Assembly (NCBI GenBank): GCA_028023455.1
Contig: JAQFVV010000509.1
Coordinates: 124,001-188,000 of the forward strand
From: Epiperipatus broadwayi
Lineage: Eukaryota; Onychophora; Udeonychophora; Euonychophora; Peripatidae
Length of the DNA: 64,000 nucleotides
Direction: 5' to 3'
Shown piece by piece: positions 1-13,657 of the stretch (position 1 is its first letter; the number at the start of each line of letters is the position of its first letter). Both the position numbers and the translations under genes were made by a program. Under the pieces are notes generated by a model. The model was not told the DNA's origin, searched no databases, and saw only the letters and a program-made list of their open reading frames with translations.

Positions 1-3000
1 ACAAAAGGTTTTAAAGCAAAGTGATATATTCTAATCCTTGGGCTAATACCATTACGATAATGTGCTTGATGAGATAGGAACATGTGCGAGGTGCTTTGAG
101 TAATTATACAAGTCTAAGAAAATATTTGAAAATTAAGTGTTCTAAAATATTTATTGATTTCGAGAATAGCACAGACAAAAGCTTACTAATCAACAAAGTG
201 GGAATGTGATCAAAGCATTTATTTGAGAATAATAATAATAGAATTGCATTGGGAGGTCAGTATTGCTGATAACGAATTTATTAAAGTTGGAGGGTGTGAC
301 ACGTTTAAGTCACGGATGCTTTGTAAAATAAATATAAAATAAAACAATATTGAATATCCGGAATGATTACGGAGGGCATATCGCCGCTAACCCATAGGAG
401 AGTATTTTTATGAACAGCCGAAACTTAGCGACTGGATGACGATTGCGTTTAATTCCCAGGTGTGTCATTTGGTGACATACTCTGCCTGGAAACCGCAAAA
501 AGGCGAAGAGAACGGCCTTAGCCGTGTAAAGAATCCTTGGAAAAATAAAACAAAGCGGTCTCAACAACCAATTCATTTACCAGCAATATGAGACGAGTGT
601 ATACAAAACATACTGAATGGGTTTTACTTGGATTAAGAGAAATGCCCAATCAAATTCCCAGAAATTCATTTAAAAGGGTCCGCACATTCTCGATGTCAAT
701 GATGAACTTTGTAATTAAAGTAGAACACGGTAATTAAAATAGGAAAATGCATGCTTGCGGGTTTGAAAATTAAGTATAGATTTATATACGCAATCATGCA
801 TTAGGGGACACATTTAATCATTGACCTCGCACATACTCTCATATTAGATTAAAATCAATAAAATGTAGATTTTAAACTATGTGATTATATTATATATTAA
901 AGAAAAGAATCACCCTTGAACGAGTGATTTGCAAGATAATAAAAATTGGAAATTATTTAGAAATTTAAAATATGCCTGTATAGCGGCGTCTTAGTTTCAA
1001 CAAAAAGAATAATTCACTCGGTCAAAGACGATTCTGACACATTATCATAATAAAATAACAGAAAGCTTAATAAATAGAAAATATTAACCCAAGGATAGAG
1101 AGCAAAATGTTGAGTATATTTAAACACATTAAAGAAATACATAATGAAGTTATGTGAAATATCAGAAAACAATTTAAAATAGCTATAGCATGTTAGTTAT
1201 CACAAGAGCTCTTGGGTTAATTTAGGGTTACCTCTGGAGAAGCATTTTAGGTAGATTGATGGTCGGCAGGTTTTTATATAATTTAACAGCAAAATCTGGA
1301 AATGTTCATATTTTTGGCAGCAGCAGCAGTTCCGGGGTTCCCTGTGTGATAACTTCCGATGGTCTACGGCAGCATATGACCATTTCAGAGAGAAATAGCC
1401 TTCTTGCACTCTACTCTGTCATGTCAAGATTTACAAATTACTACAATAATTTTGGTTAGACACATTAGACCTCAGAATGATTTCTCTTAGAAACATTAGA
1501 AGAAACTGGAGAACAAAAGAAAACCCTTCTTTTTATAGTAGACGTTAACAATAGAACTGCCCTGGAGGACTACAAAAATATATCGGACTTATCAGCTGTA
1601 ATTAAATCTATCCCAATGTCTAAAGGAATTCAACATTAATTAATTTCTTTTGTTAATTTCCCTGTCGACATTCGGATTACAAACTAGATTTATTTAAAAA
1701 TTACTTTTATTAATTAAAGAAAACCTTAAGTGGACATCTGCTGTTTTTAGATAAAACTTATATAATATTAGCTAATTAAACTATTGTCCCTCATTTATTT
1801 TAAAGAAATATTTGGAATGACTTTTATTAAATTAACCGAAAATTATTTTACTTTTAACTTGCAATATTTGAATCTATTTACTAAACCAATATTTACTAAA
1901 TGAATTTTATTTTAAATCAAAATATATTACGATGGTAATATATTTGTAAATAGATTCAAACAAAATAACTTTAACAATTTATAATTTTGATATGTTTTAA
2001 AATGCATACCATAGAGTGTGCGCAATTACGACTTATATAACCTACTTTTTAATAAATCAAAATTATGTGAACATATACATAATCTATAATCTTTTATTTA
2101 TTTGGAAATGACTTATATATATAATACGAGCATTGTACTCATGGTTTAAAATTAGGTGGGATTTTCAGTATATAAGCATATTGCAGACCCACTACTATAG
2201 ATTGGGGTTCAAACTAAGGTATGAGGGTAGGAAATAGGTAAGAAAAGGTGAAACGAAGATCTGCAAAGCAGACCTTACTGTTTCAACATTTATTCTGCAG
2301 GTCTATTTTCAGCCTAAAATAGATTAAGACCAGCTCTCTCGAACTTGATCTCGCTCATCCTTCAAAATTTGCTGTATCATTGTAACCGTTAACATACATC
2401 TAGGGATTACCCAAAGGCAGTCACGAATGAGTATAAATACCACCGCATTTCCTAACTAAAGGATCCCTTACATGTTATTTTCTAACGCTGTTGCTGGGGG
2501 AAGTTATTTAAATTGCATTTTACTTTCTAAACTCGAATGCTAGGTTTTCACTCTTATTGTATTTTTATTTTAAATGCGGCAAATTTTTTTATTTAATATT
2601 ATGCAAATCATACCAATTTTAATATGCTAATAACTCAATCTGGTGAATCAATCTTATTTTATTTTTGCTATTCCGCCATTAGGGAATATTTAACCTTAAG
2701 CGTAAGTTTTCTTACTACACTATAAAGTTCGCCCGATTGAGAAGTACTCCTAAACTATGTTTTATTAATTAATATTATGCCATACAAGGCTATTTAAACT
2801 AAATTATTTACTATTATGTCACGCTATTGATCAATATTATAGAAGTTCCGTATTAAATAAATTAAATTCAGATCCTCATTTTAAGTGATGATTCATTATA
2901 TAAGTAGCCTGCCACCTAATGATAATTTAAGTAATTAATTTCCCAGGCGTGTTAATATGCGTTTAACGAAGGGATTCTTAATTTTTATATTCTATTAGTA

Positions 3001-4500
3001 ATGTGTCAGATAAGTTCTTTAAGTAAATTGTACGCCCCCTTTTTGGGATTGCTTGCACATAATTATTTCATTACGCTAGGCTTAATTACTATTTTAGGCC
3101 AGATAAATCCGGATTAAGACAACCCTGGAAGCCTTCGCAACGTGTCCCGATGATAGCGTTCATAAATCAAAAGTTGCTTTATCATACTTTCTCTCGTTAT
3201 TGGAATCCATAAAGCACATTTGTCGGCGGAGTGTGGAGGCCCCAATTACCACAGATTGTGCTGGTTGTGTAAGCGCTGCTATGGGTTAACATTCGACAAA
3301 TCGAAACCATGGTATCTTGCTGACCACCTCCTTGGATGCTATCTGTCATAAGTGCAGATAAGCCTATATTCTTCGTCCTCAAGTTGAAGCTTCTTGTCCT
3401 CTCAAATGTTGTCATCCTGTCCGCACGCTATCGTTCATCCTTCCTCATATATTTAAGATGCCTGTAAGCCGTGATGATATGATTTTCCTAAGCTATCCCA
3501 AGTTCTCGTTATAATATAAATTTAATTTACCTTATTATATATTATCGCTTATTAGTGCTGTCCACCCTTCATTTAATCGCCGTTAAATACGTTAATAATT
3601 AACTATTAATAAAAACTATAAAGGTCGAGTCATGTGACAATACCAAAATAGTTATGCTTTTCCTTATTCTTTTCGCAAATCATAAGTGGTGAATCATCTC
3701 ATAAAAATCTATTGTCAATGTAGCTCGAATGAAATCCAGGTGTAATCCAAGCTCGCTAGTTCATTTATTATTTAAAATGTAATAGGTATGATAAAAGCCC
3801 ACTTACAATTATTGAATTTTGTTATATTCTATGTAACTTGAAATCTTATAAATATTCATTCTAAAAACCCATGTATGGCTATTGCAGTCTGTCATAGTTT
3901 TAATGATTTAAAAATGTCATAGCGTGAATAATAGAAACCCGTTAAATTGTATTAGCATATTAAGCCACATCGGTTCAAATAATTAATTTCTTACCATGTA
4001 TGTTTAGTAATGCATATCCATCAAACCTTAAGATATGTTATTAAGGTTGATATGGAATGCCTAAGGGACCGTAAGTGAAACCTAGATCGAGTATTCTTTG
4101 TATAGTAAAGGTTCTAACTTATTGTAAATCTCTATATCCAGCTATTCACATATTAATCGATTCTTATTATTAATATCATGCTAAATAAATTCATATTTAA
4201 TAATCTATCTTTTGGAGATTTTATTGGTTCATGCGTGCACATCTGTTATTATGTTACGCTATCATTTAGTTAAGCATTAGGTCTCTTGTGTCTCTGCTGA
4301 CCCTCTGGGCCGGAGATAATTGAAAGGTAGGCTGCTATCATCAGAAATGTTGTTTGTAATGGGATAGACTTGGGAAGTGGGCAATAGGGTGGAGTTCATG
4401 AGTATCCCTGACCTGGGTATCTCGTATATGATTGAACTCTAGGTACTTTTGCTTAAATGCTAATTCTTATTAGATGAACATACAATTCTGACTGGTACAA
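1..4500. other. Compositionally distinct non-coding stretch
   Basis: No credible gene, RNA gene or known repeat is visible. The stretch has visibly more CpG, fewer homopolymer runs and none of the dispersed families that fill the rest of the window. Open frames are short and lack splice context. It ends near 4490-4505 at the motif GACTGGTACAATATAT, which also closes the similar stretch at 48650-50830. Whether it is a decayed large element or simply old intergenic DNA cannot be decided by eye. Confidence 0.4.
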
Positions 4501-5690
4501 TATATTCATTTATTCAATATATCATTCATTTCAAATATTAATATTATGTTGCTTTATCTTGCAAATAATATAAATAATTACTACATTTATAAGTGAATCT
4601 ATCCTAAGTTTATGCATATTTAGACACTTTCATGTTTACCTATATCCTTAAGTAAAACCATACGTAATAATATGTCTTCCATAAATCCATTCATGAATTA
4701 AAAAATATTAAATTCCAAGCAATAATAAAAAAAAATTTAAGCAAAATATTACATAATAATATTAATATTACCAAATGATCAATATAATTATGCAGACTAC
4801 ATATTAGCATCTGCTTTTGGGTCAGCTATCCATGAACAAATTATATATTCATCTATCAAAATTATTTTGTATAAATTATGTTTTTAACTTTCATAAGATT
4901 AGTAAAATATTAATCTATTCTATAAGATTAAGCTATAAAACAAATATCTATGTTAGTTTAAACCTTAAATAAATACAGAAATAAAATAGCAATACTTAAG
5001 ATATTAATGTTAAGTTGTTGGTTTTTTTTTAATATCAATAAATATTAATAAAGTTTAAATTTGCGAAAAGTTCTCTTTGGCTCCCACACAGTAAAAACAC
5101 TGGAGACAAAATAACCTCCATTGTTGCTAAGCAACATACTTCTAGTCTTTGTACAATGTTTCCCCTCTCTTCCATTTTGCATGGCGTGGATTTAAAAAAA
5201 ACAAGTATGGAATTTTTAAATCCTTCAAAATTCAAGTAAAACATTGTCAATCTTGAATTATAAAGATATTCATAACAGTCTTTTTTCTGTATCTTTCAAA
5301 TGGATGGTAATTTCTTAAAAGAAGCACTTTAATTCCATTCTTTGCAAATAAAAATATTTCCAATAACGTACATATTTCCAAGGTTTCTTATGGGGTTACA
5401 GATGCATCAAAATCTGGTATATGTATCCAAGCTCATATTTTATGTTTCCAATAAAATAAATTATTTCTTTGTTATTTTTCCAGTTAGATATTGATTAATA
5501 ATGTAAACAAACATTTCATTTCCAAATATTGGCGGTTTATTTAGCATGAAAATTATAATTTCTCAATAAAACATTTTTATTTTTCTTCAGCTAGTTAAAA
5601 CAATGGTGATTCCTTTACTATTTCAGGAAATTCAATTATATATCCAATATTCATTAATTATATCTCAGTTTGTCTTTAAAATATCTTAAA
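4501..5690. other. AT-rich intergenic DNA, no gene seen
   Basis: Low-complexity A/T-rich sequence. The longest open frame (5035-5250, minus) has no recognisable domain or splice context and I do not call it. Confidence 0.5.
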
Positions 5691-5908
5691 ACAGGCTCCT
5701 CACTGATGAAGGCCACAAGTCAGAAACTAGTCTGGGGATATTGGATGAGTAGGCACTAGATGGGGATTTTATGCACAAGCCTTCTGGCATCCATTGATTA
5801 CTCTAGCTTGCTGTGTGTGGCAATACGTATAGTGAGTTTTGACTGTTTTAATAACAGTTACACACAAGCATAAGAAGTGGTGGTCATGTGATGTTTATTG
5901 GTTTAAAA
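5691..5908 (+). repeat. Hammerhead-bearing repeat (family A), 5'-truncated copy
   Basis: The copy starts just upstream of the hammerhead motif and runs through the segment TATTGGATGAGTAGGCACTA, then a family segment related to CATCCATTGATTACTC, and ends at TGGTCATGTGATGTTTATTG. It shares the unusual variant GCAATACGTATAGTGAG only with the copy at 58020-58520, so these two belong to one subfamily. Confidence 0.8.
5697..5738 (+). ncRNA. Hammerhead ribozyme motif, core intact
   Basis: Stem I 5' strand TCCTCA (5697-5702) is followed by core CTGATGA (5703-5709), a stem II of GGC/GTC closed by a CACAA loop, GAAA, a minimal stem III (AC-TA-GT), cleavage base C at 5732 and the stem I 3' strand TGGGGA. 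All nucleotides expected of a hammerhead core are present. The outer stem I strand is missing upstream because the copy is truncated there. Catalytic competence is inferred. Confidence 0.7.
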
Positions 5909-8022
5909 TATCTTGTTGTAATGACAAGTCCATTTGCTCATTGTAAACACAAATTATTATACTAAAATTGCATTCTTATTTATAATAAGAAAAAATGTTC
6001 TAAATAATATATATAATATCGTTTCATCTTTGTCTTGAGAATTTAAATGCAAAATATACTTTTCTTCTTTTTTTATAATTTATATCAGAATACTGTCTTT
6101 TAAAAATGGTCTCTTTTCTCAATAAATTAATTGTAATAACACTAAATATATTTCTAGAATATAAATGTTCACTTTCTTGAAATGTACTTTATGAAACAAA
6201 ATTAAAATCCTTACGTAAATTCAATGTGAATATATCATGATAGAATCTTTAGCATTTGGCTATTCTTCCTCCAATGTTTAATAAGCTACATCTGTATTCC
6301 ATAAATTTCTGACAAGGTTTGAATTAAGCTTTTGAGTAAATTTCCCAATAGAGAATAGCAGTATTCTATTCACACATTATGTGTCAACAGTAATTAATCC
6401 TTTATATTTTTAAAACTTTAGAGAAAAATATTTTTTAAAATTTAACTTTATTATTTAATTTTTTTTTTTTACAAATCCTTGTTATATTACATAACCTGTT
6501 GTAACCAGTTATTACCCTATTATAATCCATCTAGACATTGATGACTTACCTATTTATATTGGTTTGTATCCAGTAATCCTATTGGAGGAATAAAGCTAGG
6601 CAAGTTGACTCATTTGCATACAAATTAAATTTTATAGTTTTAAACTAAACTTTAAATTATGAGTCACATATTAAAAAAAACAAACAGAAATATTTAATTT
6701 GAAATAAATATTCATAACTCTATTCATGCAATATAAAATATTTTAAACAATATAAAATACCAAATCTTAATAAAATATTAAATTTAATGTAACAATTTTT
6801 ATTCACTTTACTAGTTGAAATATTATTTACAAATTAACTTAAAATATTGTCATTAAATTTATTTATAATGTTCAGAATGTATCAATTTTAACATCAATTT
6901 TAAAAATATTTGAACCTTTATTTCAAATCCTAAAAAGCATCCACACACATCTATCAGTCACATGATAACTTTCCAGACATACTGTAACAAAATTCAGCTT
7001 ACTATGTCTTTAATATATTTAACCAAATAATTAATTAAAATGCATTTTATAAAATATTTAATGCAATAAAGTAATTTAGAATATAATTTTCTATTTATTA
7101 TATCATAATGAATAAAATTGATCCACCTAAACATTAATATAATTCATAACTTTTAATAAGAATTATTAAACTATTCATTTACTATATTTTTTAAATATAG
7201 CAGATATAAATCTACTCTTCTTGTGAAATAATAAATTATATGAGTCTTATCTTTTTACTTTTATACTTGAAATAATTTTAAAACATCTTATAACCTATCT
7301 GTGGACTTCTTTTACAACCTACTTAACATTCTCTGCACCAAAATGGAGGGGTACAATATATATATACATATATATTGTAACACTACTGAGCAGGACTCAT
7401 TAAAATTGTGTTTATAATTATTAAAAAATTTCTCAAAAAAACAATGTAAAGTTTAAAATTGATAATAAAAGTATTGCAGAATAATTTGTCCATAAATGAG
7501 TAAAAACATCTCATTTGATAATAAATAAATGTATACAAATCTAAAGAGTTTTTCTTTATTATTGGTTTAAAACAAAATACACTTTGCTAAAAAAAAGAAA
7601 TAATCTATAAAAGTTAATTAATTGGAAGGGGATAGAAAACTGACTTAGAAAAAACTAAAAGCTTAAAATATAAATCTTTTACATAAAATAAAAAATATAT
7701 CTCTTTTCATTTAATTTTAAAAAAAGTATTTTCCCGTAATTTAAAGAAATGTAAATATATGTGTTAATTGTGAGATGTAAATATAAAAGAATAGTAGAAT
7801 GTGAGGGTGTTGATAAAGTGATATATGAAGGTTAAAAAATTGAAAAAGATTCAGCAATGGCTACTAAGTTAAACAAAATCCACAAAATTAGCAATGGCTA
7901 CCAACTGAAAACAGGATCAAAATCTTATCAAAGGAATGTAATCAAAAACAGTGGATGAATTCCAACAACAGATATAGCTGGTGGATATAAAAACCAATTA
8001 ATGAAGTGACAACAGGTCATCA
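5909..8022. other. AT-rich non-coding DNA upstream of a candidate promoter
   Basis: Long A/T-rich stretch with no ORF, exon or repeat that I can support. A short palindrome, TATATATACATATATA, lies near 7357-7375. Confidence 0.5.
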
Positions 8023-8057
8023 TATAAATAGTCCGGTTTTTCATCGTTCAATCAGTT
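8023..8057 (+). promoter_or_regulatory. Candidate Pol II core promoter (TATA + initiator)
   Basis: TATAAATA at 8023-8030 is followed by TCAGTT at 8052-8057. The initiator A at 8054 lies 31 nt from the first T of the TATA box, the canonical spacing. Several TCAGTT/TCAGT repeats follow, so the exact start could be spread. The locally more complex sequence downstream and the strong donor at 8373 fit a first exon. Attachment to the homeobox exon at 13658 is inference. Confidence 0.45.
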
Positions 8058-8372
8058 CAGTTGAGTTCAGTTCAGTGAGTCTATCAGTTTTTCAATCAGT
8101 CAATCAATCAGTGTTTTCCAGGACCATGCAGTGCTAACAGCCATTGGAATCATACGGCTTACTCCAGCCCTTAGTCTAATGGAGGATCAGCAATTTGCCC
8201 AGTAAAAGTGATGCCTGCCTAACAACTTGAAAACCATCAGGGATATCCAGCTGTCTTAAAGAATAGTGCCATGAAATAGTAAGAAAAGGAACCTTCACAA
8301 ACCTCGAATCCAACCAGTTGGAAAATTGACACCTGAAGCAGCAAACAGAATTTAATGTCCAAAATCTTACAG
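8054..8372 (+). other. Candidate leader exon with short upstream ORFs
   Basis: From the predicted start at 8054 the transcript would carry several very short ATG-initiated frames (for example at 8126 and in the 8180s), then an ATG at 8355 that opens M-S-K-I-L-Q and runs to a good splice donor, CAG|GTAATG at 8372/8373, leaving phase 0. The homeodomain exon at 13658 enters needing two upstream bases, so a direct join would not keep frame; at least one more exon would be required. The exon is on the same strand as, and 5.3 kb upstream of, the homeobox exon. It could equally be the leader of a non-coding transcript. Confidence 0.35.
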
Positions 8373-9228
8373 GTAATGAATAAATTTTCTTATTTCATTT
8401 CTGATAACAATGTAGACATTGCTAACTTGAAGCCCCAGGGTCAGTTAATAAATGAACTCTACAACTGTATAAAATGAACTATTAATGTACATGTTTTGAA
8501 TGCTTATAATTATTTATGGCTGAATTATATTGCTATTTTATATCTTACTATAATATGTGTGTGCCTGAAATTATTATGAATCATTATTTATATTTAATTG
8601 AGAAAATTTAGAAATAGTTTAAAAGTTATAATAATAAGTACTTATTTAAAAATAAATTATGTTTAAACTTAATGCTTGTTGATCAATTCTTTTACCACTA
8701 ATTAAAGCAGTAATGCATTATATTCCTTTTGACTGAGCTAGTTGGGATATATTAGGCACTGAATTAGTTTGCAAATCATTCAAAATGCATCATTTATCTT
8801 TGGGTACCTGACTGGTGCCTGGGGTTTACTCTGAAACAAAAAACTGCTTTGAATGATAGGTGCTGAATTCTACAGCCAAGAAGAGATCTGTGCCCTTGAA
8901 ATGTGATCACAGTTATATATATATTTAAATATAGCTCTGACTTGGTCACAGATACCCTCTGGGCATTATTCTTCTCTACCTAAGGGGACGTGGTGGTGCA
9001 ATATTTAAATTGCATTGGTGTAGATCAAATATATAAGTTATAAGTGTATCATATTTTGTATAAAAGTTATATTTCATAATATTATTTTATTAAAGAGTCA
9101 AAAATTATATAGATTTTGTTAACTCCTGTAAGTGATTACTAAACACCCCACCCAGTTCAATATATATATATATATAATAAAAAGTCAGATGTCACATGAC
9201 TTATATATAGCTTGCACTTACAAATATG
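8373..9228. other. Non-coding, probable intron sequence
   Basis: No ORF, exon or named repeat can be supported here. If the leader exon belongs to the homeobox gene, this is the beginning of its first intron. Confidence 0.4.
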
Positions 9229-9349
9229 TAAAATTAAGAGCATGCTAATGAGCTCTAATCAAGCTTTTTTTATGATAAATGCTTGTAGTAGCATTTATCA
9301 TAAATAAAAAAAAAGCTTGTTTAGAGCTCATTAGCATGCTCTTAATTTT
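9229..9349. repeat. Near-perfect foldback palindrome
   Basis: Arms 9229-9285 and 9289-9349 are reverse complements over about 50 bases, including AGAGCATGCTAATGAGCTCT, with a very short loop and TA-rich ends. There is no coding content. It looks like a foldback MITE. The upstream flank carries AGTCAGATGTCACATGAC, which recurs near 54138. Confidence 0.75.
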
Positions 9350-9660
9350 ATATATATATATATAAACCAAGCAACTTTGACAATCCCAATATCAATTTCA
9401 AACTGTAGTGAAGATGATCTAATATACTTATATAGACACTAAAAATTGCAACTTAACCATAGAGATTGAAATTATTGATACAAAGATATTTAAATAAACC
9501 TCTTTCAACAGATAAATATAACCAATTCTGAATATAGACTAATAAATAGTAAATTATAACATTATAAACTACAATTATAAATTTCAAATTGCACCCAAAG
9601 TATTACCTAAAAAATAAGTGTAGTAATGCTTGAGGCTAAATGGGTTTATAAGTATGCATT

Positions 9661-9896
9661 AAAAACCAATCAACACTTAGACAATCTCAATAACAATCAA
9701 CAATTTCAAATAGTTGTCAAGCTAATAATGACCAAGACTAGATAGGTCAGTAATTGTAAATTCAGTGAACGCAGTCAACAGTTAAACCAGACCAATATCA
9801 ATAATAATCCACAGTCTCAATCAAAAGGAGGTTGCCTTGACAACAGATTGAGATTATTGATATTGGTTTGGCTTAAGTGTTGATTGCTTTCAATGA
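9661..9896. repeat. Inverted-repeat element
   Basis: The segment around 9762-9830 is the imperfect reverse complement of 9843-9896; shared blocks are AACCAGACCAATATCAATAA and its complement. A third partial arm lies at 9661-9720. The centre, CTTGACAACAGATTG, resembles the inner arms of the element at 11898-12065, so the two may be one family. Confidence 0.55.
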
Positions 9897-11897
9897 ATTT
9901 ATATATATATTAAATTATATTTATTCCTGGATTTTTAGTTTTCTAAACAATGGAAATTAAGAGATCATAAAGATAGATAACTGGAAGTTACCAGATAACT
10001 GTCAATTGCTATTAATTAATAATCATCCTGAAGCTAAACAGGGTTTCTCCATTAATTTATAATAGCTCTTTTGTTAGGATTTATTGATTTCAAACCCCAA
10101 GTTTTTATAAAGATTTACATCCAAAAAGCTGTTTTATAGGTGTAAGAATGAAGAAGAATAGTGTCTTCTTTGATATCCTGCAAGTAATAATTAATCTTCT
10201 CCAGAGAATTGTATATGTTGAACTATATTTTTTACAAACTTTTAGTTAATACACTGGAAATTAGAGATTATATCCATGAAATTAAAGATAACTTTTTCTT
10301 TTGATATTGACGAGAAACTATATATAATCAAAAAGGATCTCGTAGTGCAGAGATAGGGCACATCTTCTCATTTGACATGATCTGAGGTCAATGAAATTTA
10401 TTTCAATATTCTCAGGATTTTGTTCTCAGATATCTGGTCACAGTGAATCCAGTTAACCATACAACATTGGTCTGCAAGTGGGTATTTATATATCTCTTAT
10501 TTAAGGAGAAAAACAAGGTTGAAAATCACTTAAATGCTCACTACCCAGTAATTGGAAAGTCTGGTAGCAATTACCTTCTTCAGTTTCTCCCAAGAACATT
10601 CTGGAAAGCCTGTAGTTGTCTATTTATTAAGAATTCTCTTCTATCTCTTATTGTTGCAGTCATAAAGGCAAGTAATTTCATTACTCTTCTTCTGACATAA
10701 AAGTGAGCAGACTATCCGTATTGATTTACCGTGTGAATATTGACATAGCAATAACAATGATGAAATATTGAGAATATGTAGAAGTATCGTAATCTTCCTT
10801 TCTTTTCAGAAGGTGGATAGTCTTGACTAAGATGCCATTCATGTTTTTTTAATGATGAAATGAGTGTATATATAGGAAAAACAGCATATAAAAGTTAAAA
10901 AGATTTTCTGGAATCATTTTGACAGGAGGGGAAAAGTTTTGAATTGGAAAAGGCTTTCATCCTACAATATAATTCATAATGAATGAAAATAATCCATTAT
11001 ATACAAAAACGTTAGAACTTTTACTTTGACAACATATAGCACAGTGGAGGAAATGCATACTAATGATACTTTTTTATAGGTTGAACTGTAAGAAAATAGT
11101 AAAAAGTGTGATGCCAGAAAATTGATATCAGTTTCTGAAGTCTTTAAATGACAATGTTGTATCTATCTGAATTTTAAAAGAATCAGACAATGAGTACCTA
11201 ATCATCCAAAAAATTCTTATTTTAATTTGTTTCTGCTACTATTATAAACTTGAATAGTTAATAGATGCTAAATGACATTGTTTATAAAGTTTATATCTAT
11301 TGCTGACCCAAATCTTCAGACTAGTTTCTGGTTTATGCCCTTTGTCAGAAAGGATTTTTTGGTTTTGAATCCAATGCAGTGATGTTTTTGGATTAGATCC
11401 AAAAATCCAGTCACTGAGTGACACATGTTTGGAGCTCAAGATTTATGGACCAGTTTAGATATTTTCAATGATTGAATTGCTTATGAACTCTCAAACAATA
11501 AATCTTTGATTGTCAATATGGACGTTAAGGAACACATTTTCATTTAGACTCACAAGACCCAGCAGGAAATAAGATAGGCTACCATTTGTTTCTGTTACTG
11601 ACTATGTCTAATGGAAATATATTTAAATCATGATTTTTCCAATCAAAAATGATTGAAAACAATAATCTTTTATTCATAAAAATAATTTAATTAATGTGTA
11701 AATATTAAATCAGAAATGCCAATAACTAATTTGTTATCATACATAAATAAAAATAAACATCACATGACCACCACTTATTATGCTTGTGTATAGGTGTTTT
11801 TTAATAAATAAAAATAAATAATCAAATGTCTTTATTGGTTGAGAGATCTTAACAAGTTTGAACACTAGAAGTGTCTGAACAGGAATCGATCAAGGAT
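9897..11897. other. Non-coding, old repeat fragments
   Basis: No exon is supportable. Around 11300-11360 there is a degraded minus-strand hammerhead-family fragment, and near 11755-11800 a fragment of the family A end (CATCACATGACCACCACTTA). The 85-residue frame at 10443-10700 shows no domain and I do not call it. Confidence 0.4.
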
Positions 11898-12065
11898 CTC
11901 ACAATTATTACAGCCAATGATTAAATGAACCAATACAATATCCACAATCTGTTGTCATGGTAATACTCAGACAGTGAATATCCATTTATTATCCAGGTGT
12001 TAACCTTGATAACAGATTTCTGATATTTTATTGGCTTATTTAAATATCGGCTATGATAATTGTGA
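11898..12065. repeat. Inverted-repeat MITE-like element
   Basis: CACAATTATTACAGCCAAT at the left end pairs with ATTGGCTTATTT...GATAATTGTG at the right end. Arms are about 60 bases with mismatches, and the inner arms contain ATCTGTTGTCA and TGATAACAGAT. It is non-coding. Confidence 0.6.
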
Positions 12066-12969
12066 TGCATATAGTGTATCCCAATAAAAAAGAGATGGGT
12101 TCTTTCTCCAAGTTGCTTGGAATGTCATGTAAAATATTCAATTATATTTAATAAATTTAATTATAGTGATATGAAATAAAATAGATAAAAGAAAAGGTTA
12201 ATTAAACTACGTTAAAAAATAAAAAGTCTTGAATAGAGATAAAGGTATATAAACTCTGTAGATCTTAAAAGTTTAGATTATAGTGGAAATAAATTCCTAC
12301 GATAATCGAATTGTTAGTATTCAAAAATTAAAAAGTTAAGAGAATGTCGTTCTACAATAATTACTGATTTACGGGCAGATAACGAAACTAATTTTAAAAA
12401 TGGTTAAAAAATTGTTCAAGCAGAACTGAAAAATAAAAGGCAAGACAACCCCCATTCATTACATGAGTAAATAAAATTAATTACTCCAGAAAAGAAAGGG
12501 AAAGATAAAAAGAAGTCAAGAGAACAAAATATGGGAGGATATAAAAAGTTAGATGAAAAGGACTGAAAAGGAGTGGGTTTCTTTTGTTGCTGCCTGCGGT
12601 ATGAGTCTACAAGTGTCATCACAGTGAAGATGACCATTAGTGGACTGCATTACCAGAATCTTGGCTCCTGTAAGTGATCAAGCTAATAAGGACTTTAGCA
12701 TACCACCCCAGTCTTATTATTATTTATGAAAATGCCTCAAGAGGCTCAATGATGAGGGTTTTGCTTTTCTTTCATATAAAAGCGTAATCTGTATAGTGAA
12801 GGTAAAGTATGCTATTATTTATCTAGTTGTATGAACATTCTATTTAATTGTTTATTTATTATTTAATCTGATGAGTTAGACTAGAATAAGTTACAACCCT
12901 ACAGAAATTGTAATTATTTAACTGTTTTAATTGCTAATAAATCATTTAATACTAATATATATATTGTTG

Positions 12970-13510
12970 TCTGTTAACTCGATGGTGTACAGGTTTTCTG
13001 GTCATTCAATCACAATTGGGGACACAGCATGTCATTTCCAAAAAAATGCCAAGTTGACCTTAAACTATGCTGAAACATTGCACTTATATTAATTTTTGTT
13101 TTAAATTAGGAATAACTCATCAAGCATCAGTGGTCGAGAGGTCAGCAATAGCTGCTTTACAAGCAGTTGTCTCAGGTTAGCAGGTTCACTTCCTGGCTAA
13201 TGGTATGACACATGAGAAAAAAAATTAGGAATAACTGCTACTGAAATGTTGAAATGATTCAAACTATAAATGGCAGTGAAACCATAAGTTTTAAGGATTT
13301 TTTAATCATTTGCAATATTTTGTGATAGCCTGGAGAGCATAGAAGGTGATCTTTGGAAGTTTGTGTGATAACTCATGATCCAAACATGCTAATATCTTCA
13401 TATTTATATTGAATAGTAAACTATTTTGGTATGTAGTACATGAATTGATTTAAAGATGGCACTGCAGGAAACTTGGAGAGAGAACAAGTCTTCTTTTCAT
13501 TGGGTCACTC
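12970..13510. repeat. Family B (mariner-like MITE) copy, interrupted by a SINE
   Basis: The right half matches the other family B copies: the CTGAAATGTTGAAATGATTC-type core, ACTCATGATCCAAACATGC, and the end GGAGAGAGAACAAGTC...ACTCTGTATG. The left half is more diverged. The tRNA-like SINE at 13118-13221 sits inside it, so the MITE is older than the SINE. Confidence 0.6.
13118..13221 (+). mobile_element. tRNA-Val-like SINE with target-site duplication
   Basis: A degenerate tRNA-like head starts at 13124 (GCATCAGTGGTCGAG). The anticodon arm GCTGC-TTTACAA-GCAGT places UAC, valine, in the loop. It is followed by TATGACACATGAG and an A tail. The 15-bp direct repeat AAATTAGGAATAACT flanks it at 13103-13117 and 13222-13236, as expected of LINE-driven insertion. 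The copy at 51195-51301 shares the head and the TGACACATGA-A(n) tail. Confidence 0.75.
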
Positions 13511-13657
13511 TGTATGTTTATATATATTTAAAGAACACACATAAATATTAATAGAAAACTTAAAATTTTACAATATTAAATTTATGACATATTTAAAAGT
13601 ATAATATTAAATAACTCATGAGTTAAAATAATATATATCTATTTTAATATTTTATAG

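Noticed and set aside
10443-10700. 85-residue plus frame in the probable homeobox gene intron
   Set aside because: No domain and no matching splice sites in frame; codon content looks like random AT-rich DNA.
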